Origin: Aeromonas sp. FDAARGOS 1405 | Lineage (GTDB): Bacteria > Pseudomonadota > Gammaproteobacteria > Enterobacterales > Aeromonadaceae | Assembly: GCF_019048265.1 (NCBI RefSeq) | Contig: NZ_CP077311.1 | Location: 3,853,001 to 3,917,000, forward strand | Reading direction: 5' to 3' | Length of the DNA stretch: 64,000 nucleotides | Part shown: one piece after another, positions 1 through 9,618 of the stretch | Layout: every line of letters begins with the position of its first letter | Position numbering within the stretch: the stretch's first letter is position 1 | The notes under the pieces: model-generated | What the model was told of the DNA's origin: nothing | Seen by the model: only the letters and a program-made list of their open reading frames with translations | Database searches by the model: none | Program-made: the position numbers and the translations under genes

Positions 1-897
1 CTTCACATCACCGGTGCCCCAGGATTCGCCATGCTTGCCGGCAAACTCGTCGAACAGGTCCTGCGCACGTTTACCGAGCACGTTGATCAGCACGTTGAGA
101 CGACCGCGGTGTGCCATACCGATAACGGCCTCTTTGCAGCCCTGCTCACCGGCGCGACGGATCAGCTCCTTGAGCATGGGGATCATGGCGTCGCCACCTT
201 CCAGCGAGAAGCGCTTGGCTCCCGGGAACTTGGCGCCCAGATATTTCTCCAGCCCTTCGGCGGCGGTCAGGCTCTCGAGGAAACGGGTCTTCTCTTCGAG
301 GGTGTAGCTCCCCTTCCCTTCTATGGATTCGAGACGCTGTTGCAGCCAGCGCTTCTCTTCCGTGGAGGTAAGGTGCATGTAATCGGCGCCGATGGAGCCG
401 CAATAGGTCTTCTTCAGCGAGGCGTAGAGGTCGGAGAGCACCATGGTCTCGCGACCGATGGCGTAGGAGCCCACATTGAAGGTGGCCTCCATATCTGCGC
501 CCTGCAGGTTGTGGAACGCAGGATCCAGTTCGGCAACGGTTTCACGCTGCCACAGGCCCAGCGGGTCCAGATTGGCATTCTGGTGACCACGGAAACGGAA
601 GGCGTTGATCAGCTGCAATACCCGCACCTGCTTGGCATCCACTTGCGGATCGGAGACGGGGGCACTGTAGCGAGAGGGATCCTTGGCCAGACGACGGAAA
701 TAATCGCGGACCTGGGAGTGGGGTTGTTCAACCGCATGGCCATTGACCTGGGGCAGCTCGCTAAACAGGCTGCGCCACTCGTCGGACACGGAGTCAGGAT
801 TTTCCAGGAAGGATTCGTACAAATCCTCGATATAGCTTGCATTCGCACCAGCCAGGTGAGATGACTCCAACCAGGCCTTCATCACGCCGTTATGCAT
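1..897 (-). CDS. sucA: 2-oxoglutarate dehydrogenase E1 component (partial, N-terminal part)
   Basis: Thiamine-diphosphate E1 subunit of the 2-oxoglutarate dehydrogenase complex, which decarboxylates 2-oxoglutarate and passes the succinyl group to SucB in the TCA cycle. The frame is open for 299 codons and runs off the left edge, so roughly the first third of a protein usually about 935 residues long is present. The N-terminus (MHNGVMKAWLESSHLAGANA) matches the E. coli SucA start in pattern, and the segment IGMAHRGRLNVLINVLGK is the conserved thiamine-domain entry. It lies 115 bp downstream of sdhB on the same strand, as in the enterobacterial sdhCDAB-sucABCD cluster. A hairpin sits in the sdhB-sucA gap. 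The call is firm; the C-terminal part is outside the window. Confidence 0.96.
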   Translation of the reverse strand, partial: MHNGVMKAWLESSHLAGANASYIEDLYESFLENPDSVSDEWRSLFSELPQVNGHAVEQPHSQVRDYFRRLAKDPSRYSAPVSDPQVDAKQVRVLQLINAFRFRGHQNANLDPLGLWQRETVAELDPAFHNLQGADMEATFNVGSYAIGRETMVLSDLYASLKKTYCGSIGADYMHLTSTEEKRWLQQRLESIEGKGSYTLEEKTRFLESLTAAEGLEKYLGAKFPGAKRFSLEGGDAMIPMLKELIRRAGEQGCKEAVIGMAHRGRLNVLINVLGKRAQDLFDEFAGKHGESWGTGDVK

Positions 898-948
898 TTC
901 TATCCCTTGTACTTCTTGTTACTGCTACGCAGCTTGTAGGGTTCAAAC

Positions 949-975
949 AGCCATCCTGCCACGGGTGGGATGGCT
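949..975 (-). other. Hairpin in the sdhB-sucA gap
   Basis: AGCCATCC at 949-956 pairs perfectly with GGATGGCT at 968-975 around a 10-nt loop. No T-run follows on the minus strand, so it is more likely an mRNA processing or stability element between the sdh and suc cistrons than a terminator. This function is inference. Confidence 0.45.
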
Positions 976-1012
976 ATCCGGAAGTCGGGCCAGCACAGGG
1001 CCGGCCCAAATA

Positions 1013-1729
1013 CTAAACAGCCCGATTGAGCAACATCGACTTGATCTGGCCAATCGCCTTGGTCGGGTTCAAGCCTTTCGGACAGACGTTCACGCAGTTC
1101 ATGATGCCGTGGCAGCGGAACACGCTGAAGGCGTCGTCCAGATTACCCAGCCGTTCGGTGGTCGCGGTGTCGCGGCTGTCAGCCAGCCAGCGGTAGGCGG
1201 CAAGCAGCCCGGCCGGACCGATGAACTTGTCGGGGTTCCACCAGAAGGAGGGGCAAGAGGTGGAGCAGCAGGCACAAAGAATACACTCGTACAGGCCATC
1301 CAGCTTGGCACGCTCTTCGGGGGATTGCAGGTGCTCACGCACCGGCGGCAACTTGTCTTCATTGATGAGGAAGGGTTTGACCTTCTCCCACTGGGCGTAG
1401 AACTGGGTCATGTCGATCACCAGATCACGGATCACCGGCAGGCCGGGCAAGGGGCGGATAACGACCTTGTTGCCCTTCTTCAGCAAATCGGAGAGCGGGG
1501 TGATGCAGGCAAGACCGTTCTTGCCATTCATGTTGAGACCGTCAGATCCACAAACCCCTTCGCGGCAGGAGCGGCGGAAGGCAAGCGTGGGATCCAGCTC
1601 TTTCAACTGGATCAGTGCATCGAGCACCATCATGTCGGAACCTTCAGGAATATCAAGATGATAATCCTTCATATGGGGGACGTTATCAACATCCGGATTG
1701 TATCTGTAGACAGAGAATGTGACGTTCAT
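1013..1729 (-). CDS. sdhB: Succinate dehydrogenase iron-sulfur subunit
   Basis: Iron-sulfur subunit of complex II, carrying electrons from the SdhA flavin to quinone at the inner membrane. With the ATG at 1729 the protein is 238 residues, the same as E. coli SdhB. The 2Fe-2S ligands are C55, C60, D63 and C75. The C-terminal ferredoxin part has C149, C152, C155 (4Fe-4S) and the C159/C206/C212/C216 set. A longer frame exists upstream to 1807, but it reads back into sdhA and has no family support. It starts 16 bp after the sdhA stop, consistent with one sdhCDAB transcript. Confidence 0.97.
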   Translation of the reverse strand: MNVTFSVYRYNPDVDNVPHMKDYHLDIPEGSDMMVLDALIQLKELDPTLAFRRSCREGVCGSDGLNMNGKNGLACITPLSDLLKKGNKVVIRPLPGLPVIRDLVIDMTQFYAQWEKVKPFLINEDKLPPVREHLQSPEERAKLDGLYECILCACCSTSCPSFWWNPDKFIGPAGLLAAYRWLADSRDTATTERLGNLDDAFSVFRCHGIMNCVNVCPKGLNPTKAIGQIKSMLLNRAV

Positions 1730-1745
1730 AGGGCTGGCTCCGCAA

Positions 1746-3512
1746 TCAGTAAGTCCGAACCTTGGGCGGGAACGCCTCACGGGTCTTGGGTGACATGTTG
1801 ACAGCACGACGGGTCATGGACTCGGTGTCCGGATGATAGAGGCTGTGGCACAGCCAGTTCTCATCGTCGCGATCCGGGAAGTCGAAGCGGCAGTGAGCAC
1901 CGCGACTCTCGGTACGGAAGTTGGCGGCAACCGCCGTGGCAAACGCCGTCTCCATCAGGTTGTCCAGCTCCAGGCACTCGATGCGCTGGGTGTTGAACTC
2001 TTTGGAGGTGTCATCCAGACGGGCTGACTTGAGGCGCTCGCGGATAACCTTGAGCTCGGCCAGCCCCTCTGCCATCGCAGCCCCTTCGCGGAACACGGAG
2101 AAGTTGTTCTGCATGCAGCGCTGCAGGTCTTTGCGGATCTGCACCGGGTCTTCCCCGTCACGGCAATTTTCCCAGCGGTTGAAGCGGGCCAGTGCGGCAT
2201 CCAGATCCGACTCAGAGGCATCGCGACCATGTTCCATCTCGCCCAGAGTGTTGACCAGATGCATGCCGGCCGCGCGGCCGAACACCACCAGATCCAGCAG
2301 GGAGTTGCCACCCAGACGGTTAGCGCCGTGCACCGAGACGCAGGCAATCTCGCCCACCGCAAACAGACCGACCACCGGCACATCGTTGCCGTTCTTGTCC
2401 TGGGTCAGGCACTGGCCATTCACGTTGGTCGGCACGCCACCCATCATGTAGTGGCAGGTCGGGATGATCGGGATCGGCTCTTTGACCGGATCCACGTGGG
2501 CGAAGGTGCGAGAGAGCTCGCAGATCCCCGGCAGACGGGATTCCAGCACCTCTTTGCCGAGGTGATCCAGCTTGAGCTTGATGTGCGGGCCCCAGGGACC
2601 GTCGCAGCCACGGCCTTCACGGATCTCGATCATGATGGAGCGGGCCACCACGTCGCGGCCGGCCAAGTCCTTGGCGTTCGGGGCGTAACGCTCCATGAAG
2701 CGCTCGCCATCTTTATTGAGCAGATAGCCGCCTTCACCACGGCAGCCTTCGGTTACCAGCACCCCTGCCCCGGCGATGCCGGTCGGGTGGAACTGCCACA
2801 TCTCCATGTCCTGCACGCCGACGCCGGCACGCAGCGCCATGCCGACGCCGTCACCAGTGTTGATGTGGGCGTTGGTGGTGGACTGGTAGATACGACCGGC
2901 ACCGCCAGTCGCCAGCACGGTGGCCTTGGCCTTGAAGTAGACGACTTCACCGCTCTCCATATCGATGGCGGTACAACCCACCACATGGCCATCCTGGTTC
3001 TTCACCAGATCCAGCGCATACCACTCGGAGAAGACGGTGGTCTTGTTCTTGACGTTCTGCTGATAGAGGGTGTGCAGCAGGGCGTGACCGGTACGGTCGG
3101 CGGCCGCTGCGGTACGAGCAGCCTGCTCGCCACCGAAATTCTTGGACTGACCACCAAACGGACGCTGGTAGACAGACCCGTTATCGAAACGGGAGAAGGG
3201 CAAGCCCATGTTCTCCAGCTCATAGATAGCCTCGGGACCGGTTTTGCACATGTATTCAATGGCTTCCTGATCACCGATGTAATCGGAACCTTTTACCGTG
3301 TCATACATGTGCCACTGCCAGTTGTCGTCGTGGGCATTGCCCAGCGCAACCGTGATCCCGCCCTGAGCGGAAACAGTGTGAGAACGGGTTGGAAAAACCT
3401 TGGACAACAGAGCGCAGCTCTTGCCGGACTGGGCAATCTGCAGCGCGGCGCGCATACCGGCACCACCGGCACCAATCACCACAGCATCAAATTCACGAGT
3501 TGGAATAGTCAC
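1746..3512 (-). CDS. sdhA: Succinate dehydrogenase flavoprotein subunit
   Basis: Catalytic subunit that oxidises succinate to fumarate with covalently bound FAD. The N-terminal Rossmann motif [10 protein letters not shown] is followed by [10 protein letters not shown], which holds the histidine that carries [11 protein letters not shown] contains the catalytic arginine region, and the end is FPPKVRTY. I chose the GTG at 3512 ([12 protein letters not shown]), giving 588 residues as in E. coli; a GTG at 3521 in the same frame would add three residues and overlap sdhD. The start lies one base after the sdhD stop, so translation is probably coupled. Confidence 0.96.
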   Translation of the reverse strand: MTIPTREFDAVVIGAGGAGMRAALQIAQSGKSCALLSKVFPTRSHTVSAQGGITVALGNAHDDNWQWHMYDTVKGSDYIGDQEAIEYMCKTGPEAIYELENMGLPFSRFDNGSVYQRPFGGQSKNFGGEQAARTAAAADRTGHALLHTLYQQNVKNKTTVFSEWYALDLVKNQDGHVVGCTAIDMESGEVVYFKAKATVLATGGAGRIYQSTTNAHINTGDGVGMALRAGVGVQDMEMWQFHPTGIAGAGVLVTEGCRGEGGYLLNKDGERFMERYAPNAKDLAGRDVVARSIMIEIREGRGCDGPWGPHIKLKLDHLGKEVLESRLPGICELSRTFAHVDPVKEPIPIIPTCHYMMGGVPTNVNGQCLTQDKNGNDVPVVGLFAVGEIACVSVHGANRLGGNSLLDLVVFGRAAGMHLVNTLGEMEHGRDASESDLDAALARFNRWENCRDGEDPVQIRKDLQRCMQNNFSVFREGAAMAEGLAELKVIRERLKSARLDDTSKEFNTQRIECLELDNLMETAFATAVAANFRTESRGAHCRFDFPDRDDENWLCHSLYHPDTESMTRRAVNMSPKTREAFPPKVRTY

Positions 3513-3513
3513 C

Positions 3514-3858
3514 TTACACACCCCACAGCACGACGAAACCCGTCATCAGATAGACAAACAGCACCACGACCAGGGCAAATTGCAGCGCCCCGCGCAGCCC
3601 TACCGGCTTGATATAGTCGGTCAACACCTGCCACAGACCGATCCAGGCATGGATCAGTACGCAGAGCAGGGCCAACAGGGTGAATACCTTGGTGAAGGTA
3701 TTGGCGAAGAAACCTGTCCACACCTCGTAGGTGATGTCGTTGAACGCGACAAAACTCACCAGATAGAGGACATAGCAGGTCATGATGAGGGCGGTGGCGC
3801 GGATCAGGATGTAATCGTGAACGCCGCTGCGCCCGAAAGTTGCAGAATTGGTTACCAT
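3514..3858 (-). CDS. sdhD: Succinate dehydrogenase membrane anchor subunit SdhD
   Basis: One of the two membrane anchors of complex II that form the quinone site and bind haem b with SdhC. The protein is 114 residues (E. coli 115) with three hydrophobic helices. It carries the conserved segment [14 protein letters not shown], holding the haem histidine and quinone-site tyrosine, and ends FVVLWGV. It overlaps the end of sdhC by 7 bp and is followed almost directly by sdhA, as expected for a tightly coupled operon. Confidence 0.96.
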   Translation of the reverse strand: MVTNSATFGRSGVHDYILIRATALIMTCYVLYLVSFVAFNDITYEVWTGFFANTFTKVFTLLALLCVLIHAWIGLWQVLTDYIKPVGLRGALQFALVVVLFVYLMTGFVVLWGV

Positions 3859-4229
3859 ACAAGCACTCCCGCTAATACAGCCAGGATCGCGGTGATCACG
3901 AAGGCCACACGGGCACTCTGATTACCGGATTCCAGCTCTTCCCAATAGCCCATGTCCATGACCAGATGACGCAAACCGCCCACAATGTGGTAAGCCAGCG
4001 CAGTCAGGATCCCCCACAGCACGAATTTGACCAGGAAGTTGTCCATGATGGACACCACTGTCTCAAATCCTTCGGGAGAGGCGAGTGAAGTGCCAAGCAT
4101 CCACAGCAAGATGCCCAGTGCCACAAAGGTAATGACCCCTGAAACACGGTGCAGGATGGAGGCGATGGCAGTGACAGGAAAGCTGATCGTTTGTAGGTCG
4201 AGGTTGACCGGTCTCTGTTTGTTTTTCAC
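3852..4229 (-). CDS. sdhC: Succinate dehydrogenase cytochrome b556 subunit SdhC
   Basis: First gene of the sdhCDAB operon; membrane anchor of complex II. The protein shows [12 protein letters not shown] at the N-terminus, the quinone-site run [12 protein letters not shown], and the haem-ligand region [15 protein letters not shown] chose the GTG at 4229 ([10 protein letters not shown], 125 residues). A GTG at 4256 would add nine residues but has no visible Shine-Dalgarno sequence. E. coli SdhC is 129 residues. The start codon is non-ATG with either choice, and its exact position is the only real doubt. Confidence 0.93.
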   Translation of the reverse strand: MKNKQRPVNLDLQTISFPVTAIASILHRVSGVITFVALGILLWMLGTSLASPEGFETVVSIMDNFLVKFVLWGILTALAYHIVGGLRHLVMDMGYWEELESGNQSARVAFVITAILAVLAGVLVW

Positions 4230-4671
4230 GCTTGCCCACTCAGCTCTATTGAGCACGTTAGTTATTGTTTTAACTCACACTTGAGGGCACGGGATGGTGA
4301 TTGTTGGCTATTTGTTACCAAAACACTCTGAAAAAGCCAAAACGCGAATTTTTGGTTTCACATCAGGCTTTGCCAAAGCGTTTCAAACACCAGCAGCCAT
4401 GACCCACGTGGCGCAGTATATCCACGCCCTTAAACGAAGACAATCAAACAGCTACAAAGAAAACACAAAACCGCAAACTTGATCGCATATTTAATTTAAC
4501 ATTCCATTAATGCCGTTAATGCCGCCCCAGCAAAATTGACATTGATAGGGAACTCTGTTTCAAATAGGGCGCTCCAGCCACCTCGGTATGGGTAACAACC
4601 TTTGCCAGCGTCATAAAAGTCGTAATAGAGTAGGACTGGAACCAAATTATAAAGAGCAAAGGAGACGTGCT
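4230..4671. other. Divergent sdhC-gltA regulatory region
   Basis: This 442-bp gene-free stretch separates sdhC (minus) from gltA (plus) and must hold both promoters. It is clearly more AT-rich than the coding sequence. I see a TTGACA at 4536-4541 followed 18 bp later by TCAAAT, a candidate gltA promoter. A short tandem AATGCCGTTAATGCCG lies near 4509. A 62-codon frame inside (4294-4482) has no family resemblance and is not called. ArcA/CRP control is known for these operons elsewhere, but I could not place convincing sites. Confidence 0.6.
4536..4565 (+). promoter_or_regulatory. Candidate sigma-70 promoter of gltA
   Basis: TTGACA (4536-4541) is a full -35 match. The best -10 is TCAAAT at 4560-4565 (4 of 6) after an 18-bp spacer. 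It lies about 107 bp upstream of the gltA ATG. This is a motif-only call. Confidence 0.35.
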
Positions 4672-5958
4672 ATGGCTGATAAGATAGCCACCCTACACCT
4701 GCCCGGGAAAGATCCGGTTGAACTGCCGATCCTCTCTGGAACCGTTGGACCTGATGTTGTCGATGTTAGAAAGCTGGGTGGGCAAGGGTATTTCACCTTT
4801 GACCCGGGCTTTATGGCGACCGGTTCTTGCAAATCTGCCATCACCTACATTGACGGGGATCAGGGTGTCTTGCTGCACCGTGGTTACCCCATCGCCCAGT
4901 TGGCCAAAGAGTCCAACTATCTCGAAGTCTGCTATATCCTGCTCTACGGCGAGGCGCCGACCAAGGCCCAGTTTGCCGATTTCCAGCGTACCGTGACCCG
5001 CCATACCATGGTGCACGAGCAGATTGCCTTCTTCTTCCGTGGTTTCCGTCGTGACTCCCACCCCATGGCCATCATGTGTGGTGTGGTGGGTGCACTCTCT
5101 GCCTTCTATCACGACGCCCTCGACATCAACAACGAACAGCACCGCGAGATCTGCGCCTTCCGCCTCATCTCCAAGATGCCGACCCTGGCGGCCATGTGTT
5201 ACAAGTACTCTATCGGCCAGCCGTTCATGCATCCGCGCAACGCCCTCTCCTATGCAGGCAACTTCCTGCATATGATGTTTGCGGTACCGACCGAGGAGTA
5301 CAAGGTCAATCCGGTGGTCGAGCGCGCCATGGACCGCATCTTCACCCTGCACGCTGATCACGAGCAGAACGCCTCCACCTCCACCGTCCGTCTGGCTGGC
5401 TCCTCCGGTGCTAACCCGTTTGCCTGTATCGCCGCCGGTATCGCCTCCCTGTGGGGTCCGGCCCATGGTGGTGCCAACGAAGCCTGCCTGCGCATGCTGG
5501 AGGAGGTAGGCTCGGTGGATCGCATCCCCGAGTACATCGCCAAGGCCAAGGACAAGAACGATCCGTTCCGTCTGATGGGCTTCGGCCACCGTGTCTACAA
5601 GAACCATGACCCCCGTGCCACTGTGATGCGTGAAACCTGTCACGAGGTATTAACCGAGCTGCAGATCAAGGATCCGCTGCTGGACGTGGCCATGGAGCTG
5701 GAGCGCATCGCGCTCTCCGACCCCTACTTCATCGAGAAGAAACTCTACCCGAACGTGGACTTCTACTCCGGTATCATCATGAAGGCGATCGGTATCCCGA
5801 TGAACATGTTCACCGTGATCTTCGCCATCTCCCGCACTATCGGCTGGATTGCTCACTGGAACGAGTTCCACTCCGACCCGGATAGCAAGATTGGCCGCCC
5901 GCGCCAGCTCTACGTGGGCCACCCGCAACGGGATTTCACGCCGCTTGATCAGCGTTAA
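4672..5958 (+). CDS. gltA: Citrate synthase (type II)
   Basis: Condenses acetyl-CoA and oxaloacetate to citrate, the entry step of the TCA cycle. The protein is 428 residues (E. coli 427), the length of the hexameric, NADH-sensitive type II enzyme. Conserved elements include [23 protein letters not shown] and [14 protein letters not shown] with the catalytic histidines, and [10 protein letters not shown] with the catalytic aspartate. The ATG at 4672 is preceded by AAGGAG at a good distance; the longer frame from 4588 covers leader sequence only. It diverges from sdhCDAB, the usual arrangement in this group. Confidence 0.98.
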   Translation: MADKIATLHLPGKDPVELPILSGTVGPDVVDVRKLGGQGYFTFDPGFMATGSCKSAITYIDGDQGVLLHRGYPIAQLAKESNYLEVCYILLYGEAPTKAQFADFQRTVTRHTMVHEQIAFFFRGFRRDSHPMAIMCGVVGALSAFYHDALDINNEQHREICAFRLISKMPTLAAMCYKYSIGQPFMHPRNALSYAGNFLHMMFAVPTEEYKVNPVVERAMDRIFTLHADHEQNASTSTVRLAGSSGANPFACIAAGIASLWGPAHGGANEACLRMLEEVGSVDRIPEYIAKAKDKNDPFRLMGFGHRVYKNHDPRATVMRETCHEVLTELQIKDPLLDVAMELERIALSDPYFIEKKLYPNVDFYSGIIMKAIGIPMNMFTVIFAISRTIGWIAHWNEFHSDPDSKIGRPRQLYVGHPQRDFTPLDQR

Positions 5959-5985
5959 TGAACTGAATCAACATGGTTTGTTACA

Positions 5986-6009
5986 AAGGCGGTCATTGAC
6001 CGCCTTTTT
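5986..6009 (+). terminator. Rho-independent terminator of gltA
   Basis: AAGGCGGT / ACCGCCTT stem around a 5-nt loop followed by a T-rich tail, 27 bp after the gltA stop. Confidence 0.85.
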
Positions 6010-6051
6010 ATTTATCGCTCTAATGCCCCTTTCAATTCGAAGGAGTCCCCC

Positions 6052-6369
6052 ATGAAACCTCTGCTTGCCAGCGCCGCCCTGCTGCTCACCGCCTGTCAGG
6101 GCACCGCGGTCCAACAGGGTGAGACCCTCTATATCAACAGCCAGCTGGTCGATTGTGTCGGGGTCGGGCCGATGCAGTGCATGCAGGTGCGCAGCGACGA
6201 GCAGCAGCCCTGGACGCTTTTCTATCAGCAGATCGAGGGTTTCCAGTTCGAGCCGGGCTACCAGTATCAGCTCACCGTGAGCAAGGAGCAGCTTACCAAT
6301 GTGCCGGCCGATGCCTCCTCCCTGCGCTACCAGCTGATCAAGGTGGTCAGCAAGATCGCCAGCAAGTAA
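6052..6369 (+). CDS. DUF4377-type small lipoprotein
   Basis: This 105-residue protein starts with a short lipoprotein signal peptide; the lipobox LLTAC puts the modified cysteine at residue 15, so it is predicted to be anchored in the outer or inner membrane facing the periplasm. The rest resembles the DUF4377 domain, with a conserved C-x-G-V-G-P-x-Q-C-M-Q-V segment (VDCVGVGPMQCMQV) and WTLFYQQIEGF. In other bacteria this domain is often found beside or fused to HslJ-like META domains. Its function is unknown. AAGGAG precedes the ATG. It is a single gene flanked by terminators. Confidence 0.8.
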   Translation: MKPLLASAALLLTACQGTAVQQGETLYINSQLVDCVGVGPMQCMQVRSDEQQPWTLFYQQIEGFQFEPGYQYQLTVSKEQLTNVPADASSLRYQLIKVVSKIASK

Positions 6370-6382
6370 CGGCAGGATCAAA

Positions 6383-6412
6383 AACGGGGGATGGCGCAGG
6401 CCATCCCCCGTT
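6383..6412. terminator. Bidirectional terminator
   Basis: AACGGGGGATGGC pairs with GCCATCCCCCGTT around a 4-nt loop. The minus strand runs into TTTTT, and the plus strand is less T-rich. It sits between two convergent genes and can serve both. Confidence 0.85.
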
Positions 6413-6431
6413 CATTATCACACTTGAACGA

Positions 6432-6872
6432 CTATCGCGGCAGCAACGCCATATGGAGCAAAGGATAGGGCTTGCCCTGGCCATCCAGCGGCGAGCGGCC
6501 CGTCACGACGAACTCCATCTTGTGGTAGAAACCCACCGCCTGCTCATTCTGCTCGTTGACGTCAACCAGCGTCGCGCCACACTGGCTGATGGCATGTTCC
6601 ACCAACCGGCGACTCACGCCACTGCCGCGCACCGCCGGCGCCACAAACAGCATCTCTATCTTGCCATCACATAGCCCGCAAAAACCGGCAATGCGCCCCT
6701 CCTCCATTCGGGCACAGTGCAGTGTCACTGCATCGAAGTAGTGCTCCAGAATAAGCGGTTTGAGCGCGAGGATCTCGGCCTCGGGCAGGAAGTGGTGGGT
6801 CGCCCGAACCGAGGCCTCCCACAACTCGATCAGGGCCGGATAATCGGCCCGCGTAGCAGTATCAATCTTCAT
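6432..6872 (-). CDS. GNAT family N-acetyltransferase, YjaB-like
   Basis: A 146-residue GNAT acetyltransferase that transfers acetyl from acetyl-CoA to an amine. The closest pattern I recognise is E. coli YjaB: both share SVRATHHFL near the start, LFVAPAVRGSGVSRRLVEHA (acetyl-CoA binding motif A, R/Q-x-x-G-x-G/A type), and the C-terminal VNEQNEQAVGFY with GRSPLDGQGKPYPLLH. YjaB has been described as a protein acetyltransferase, but the substrate here is unproven. I chose the ATG at 6872; the longer upstream frame overlaps the next gene and is unlike any GNAT protein. Confidence 0.85.
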   Translation of the reverse strand: MKIDTATRADYPALIELWEASVRATHHFLPEAEILALKPLILEHYFDAVTLHCARMEEGRIAGFCGLCDGKIEMLFVAPAVRGSGVSRRLVEHAISQCGATLVDVNEQNEQAVGFYHKMEFVVTGRSPLDGQGKPYPLLHMALLPR

Positions 6873-6930
6873 CAATGACTCTTTGTTGCAGCCAGCAGGA
6901 TGGCTGTGGCCTCCCCGCGGGCCAATCTGA

Positions 6931-7776
6931 TTAGCGCGCATGCACCGCCTGCAGCAGCACCGACACATCGGCACCAAAACTGCGGGTACGGATCGCCTCG
7001 CGAATATCCGCTTCGCTGTAGCGGCTGCCCGGATAGACCACCACACAGGAGGTGTCGCCAGGCTTGAGGAAGTGGGTCTCGCCAAACGGGGTATAACGGG
7101 TGGCACCGATGCTGATGAGCGCGTGGGGAGGATGCCCCGCCTGCGCCAGCAGTCCCTGAATGTGCTCCGCCGGCCCTTCATCCTGCTGATGGTTGAACTT
7201 GTCGATGGCCCAGTCGAGCAGCTTGCAATGGAAGTAGCTGTAGTCGATGGCGGCGCTGTCTACCCCGTAGGCGTGCAGCTCACCGTCTCGCTCCAGATAG
7301 CAGGCGATGCGATAGTCATCGAGCTCGCAGCCGGCGGCAAAACCGGATAGCGGCAGCAGGTTGGCCGCCAGCCCCTTGCTCTCTTCGCCCCAGTTCTTCT
7401 TCTCGCTGATCTTCTTGGCGTTGGGACGACGGATAGAGCAGTCGTTATAGGCGCCAAAGGCGCGGGGATGGATCGCCACCACCTGCTTGCCCGCATACTC
7501 CAGCTCGCACCAGAGGGCCACTTCCGGCTCGATCTGCACCTTCTCGTCACCACTGACCGCCGCCTCCGGCAGGAAGATAGCCTTGTCGCTCAACGGGAAT
7601 ACCCCGAGCTGACCCGGATGACCGGGCACGAAGAAGGGGAACAACGCCTTGGGCGCCGTGGTGTCGCGCACCACAACCGCCACGAAATCCGACGCTTCAC
7701 CCGCCTGCTCCAGATGACCGGCGAAATTGCCCGCTACCCCGAGTCCGATAAACTTGCTCTCTGCTGCTATCTGCAT
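6931..7776 (-). CDS. Conserved protein, probably DUF5718 family
   Basis: A 281-residue soluble protein with no signal peptide or membrane helix. The N-terminal run FIGLGVAGNFAGHLEQAGEASDF looks like a nucleotide- or metabolite-binding beta-alpha turn, and segments such as IEPEVALWCELEY and FGAYNDCSIRR recall fumarylacetoacetate-hydrolase-like folds. I believe it belongs to the family labelled DUF5718, whose function is not known. The ATG at 7776 has AGGTGA five bases upstream; a GTG at 7800 and an ATG at 7791 are in frame but have weaker sites. It lies 58 bp upstream of the YjaB-like gene on the same strand and may be co-transcribed. Confidence 0.7.
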   Translation of the reverse strand: MQIAAESKFIGLGVAGNFAGHLEQAGEASDFVAVVVRDTTAPKALFPFFVPGHPGQLGVFPLSDKAIFLPEAAVSGDEKVQIEPEVALWCELEYAGKQVVAIHPRAFGAYNDCSIRRPNAKKISEKKNWGEESKGLAANLLPLSGFAAGCELDDYRIACYLERDGELHAYGVDSAAIDYSYFHCKLLDWAIDKFNHQQDEGPAEHIQGLLAQAGHPPHALISIGATRYTPFGETHFLKPGDTSCVVVYPGSRYSEADIREAIRTRSFGADVSVLLQAVHAR

Positions 7777-8113
7777 CTTGCTCACCTGCATCTTGCCCAC
7801 GCAAGGTAGCAGGCCCGTCGCCCACTACCGCTAAAGTGGCAAGATTAAACCACAAGGGCCCCGCCTTCGCCCAGTCCGGCCCTGTCGTGGTGTGCGCCAG
7901 TCTACTTTTTTAGGGACGAGAAGGCTGTGGCGAACCAGCTAGTGCGCACTCTTCCAGCTACGCGGTCACCGCGCTGGAAACAGTGCGTTTCCGGCCTCTC
8001 CCCTCTTTCTTCTTGGGACTCAACTTCATCTTTGTTAGGCTGCCTGCATGCAAAACAGCGGTGCGCTTGAGTGCGCCCGGCTCATCACGGCAACCCCATC
8101 GGAGAGAAAACGG

Positions 8114-8506
8114 ATGATCGACAAACTCGCCTGGCTCACCTTTAAAGATCAGCAACTGCTCTGCGCCCGCTCCCACGGCAAGGACATCTATTACATCCCC
8201 GGCGGCAAACGGGAACCGGGTGAGAGCGATGAGGCGGCCCTGATCCGCGAGATTGAGGAGGAGCTGGCCGTCACCCTGCTGCACGACACCCTACGCTTTG
8301 CCTGCGAGTTCAGCGCCCAGGCCGATGGCAAGCCGGCAGGAGTCGAGGTGCGCCTGCGCTGCTACACCGGCGAAGCGAGCGGCACCCCCATCGCTTCGGC
8401 CGAAATTGCCGAGCTGCGCTGGCTAGACAGCACTCACCTCGATGAGCTCTCCCCCGTCTCCCGTCTGCTGTTTGCCTGGCTGGCTGAACAGGGGTTGATC
8501 CGCTGA
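8114..8506 (+). CDS. Nudix hydrolase
   Basis: A 130-residue Nudix (MutT-like) protein expected to hydrolyse a nucleoside diphosphate linked to another group, using a divalent metal. The Nudix box is visible at residues 32-54: G-x5-E-x7-REIEEE, with alanine in place of the late glycine (EELAV). The substrate cannot be read from the sequence. The start at 8114 (MIDKLAWLTF) has GGAGA eight bases upstream; an upstream ATG at 8048 has no ribosome-binding site. A strong terminator follows. Confidence 0.85.
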   Translation: MIDKLAWLTFKDQQLLCARSHGKDIYYIPGGKREPGESDEAALIREIEEELAVTLLHDTLRFACEFSAQADGKPAGVEVRLRCYTGEASGTPIASAEIAELRWLDSTHLDELSPVSRLLFAWLAEQGLIR

Positions 8507-8531
8507 CCCCATAACCGGGAGCGATACAAAC

Positions 8532-8562
8532 AAAAGAGGTGAGCCAATGGCTCACCTCTTTT
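8532..8562. terminator. Bidirectional terminator
   Basis: A nearly perfect 15-bp inverted repeat (AAAAGAGGTGAGCCA / TGGCTCACCTCTTTT) with T-runs on both strands, between the convergent Nudix and pdxY genes. Confidence 0.9.
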
Positions 8563-8581
8563 GCTTCAGACATGGCAGCAA

Positions 8582-9445
8582 TCAGGGCAGTATCACCGCT
8601 CGCACCTCCACCTTCGGCGAATCAAACGCATCTTGCGCGGCGATCAGCTGCAACTCGTAAGCCTGCTGGCGCCAAGTCTCTTGCAGCACCGCATCCACCG
8701 AGGCGTTGGTGCGCTCGAACGCGCTGACCGCATCGTGGCCGGCCAGCAAATTCGCCAGCATCAGGGCGCTGATAAGATCGCCAACCCCCACCGGCTGGCG
8801 GGCAAAGTCATAAAGCGGACGGGCAATCAGGTAATCCCCTTGCGGGGTGGCCAGCAGCATCTCGAAGCGGCTGGAGTCCTGCGCCGCACGACCGAGATGC
8901 TTGACCAGCACCAGCTTGACGCCGCGGGCCAGCAGCTGATGGGCAGCCGCGCGGGTCTGATCCAGATCAGCCAGATGGGTATCACAGAGGGTCTCCAGCT
9001 CCAGCAGGTTGGGGGCCATCATGTCGGCCACCGGCAGCGCCTGCTCGGTCAGGAAACGGGTGACGCCGGGAGCAACGATACACCCCTTCTCCGGGTGCCC
9101 CATCACGGGGTCGCAGAAGTAGATGGCATCGGGGTTGGCCGCCTTGACGGCGTTGACCACGGTCAGGATCTCGTCCCCCTGTTCGGCGGAGCCAAGGTAA
9201 CCGCTCAGCACGGCGTCACACTGGCTCAACACCTCGATATTGCCCAATCCTTTCACCAGCGCACTGATATGACCCGCAGGCATCGCCATCCCCTGCCACC
9301 CCTGGGCATATTGGGTGTGGTTGGAAAACTGCACCGTGTTGATGGGCCATACATCCATACCGAGGCGGCGCATGGGGAAGACGGCCGCGCTGTTGCCGGC
9401 ACAACCAAAGACCACGTGGGACTGAATAGAGAGAACGGATTTCAT
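8582..9445 (-). CDS. pdxY: Pyridoxal kinase PdxY
   Basis: ATP-dependent kinase that converts pyridoxal to PLP in the vitamin B6 salvage pathway; ribokinase/PfkB-like fold. The protein is 287 residues, the length of E. coli PdxY. It shows [23 protein letters not shown] at the substrate side, [27 protein letters not shown] and the catalytic [13 protein letters not shown] with the GxGD aspartate. The start is the ATG at 9445 (MKSVLSIQ); four extra codons upstream are in frame but lack support. Confidence 0.95.
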   Translation of the reverse strand: MKSVLSIQSHVVFGCAGNSAAVFPMRRLGMDVWPINTVQFSNHTQYAQGWQGMAMPAGHISALVKGLGNIEVLSQCDAVLSGYLGSAEQGDEILTVVNAVKAANPDAIYFCDPVMGHPEKGCIVAPGVTRFLTEQALPVADMMAPNLLELETLCDTHLADLDQTRAAAHQLLARGVKLVLVKHLGRAAQDSSRFEMLLATPQGDYLIARPLYDFARQPVGVGDLISALMLANLLAGHDAVSAFERTNASVDAVLQETWRQQAYELQLIAAQDAFDSPKVEVRAVILP

Positions 9446-9618
9446 CGGGAATACCACAGCAAAGGATCAGCAAGGTGGGCAATATATCGGATGAAGATAA
9501 CGATGCGCCACCTTGGCGCGGGATGAACAGGCAATTTCCTGACTAAAGACAGGTTTTTTGCGCCATTTGGCCCGCATCGACAGGATGAGCGGCGCCATGA
9601 TGTGCCGCGTCCCCGTCG

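Noticed and set aside
4294..4482. 62-codon frame in the sdhC-gltA gap
   Set aside because: No family resemblance, no clear ribosome-binding site, and it lies in a promoter region.
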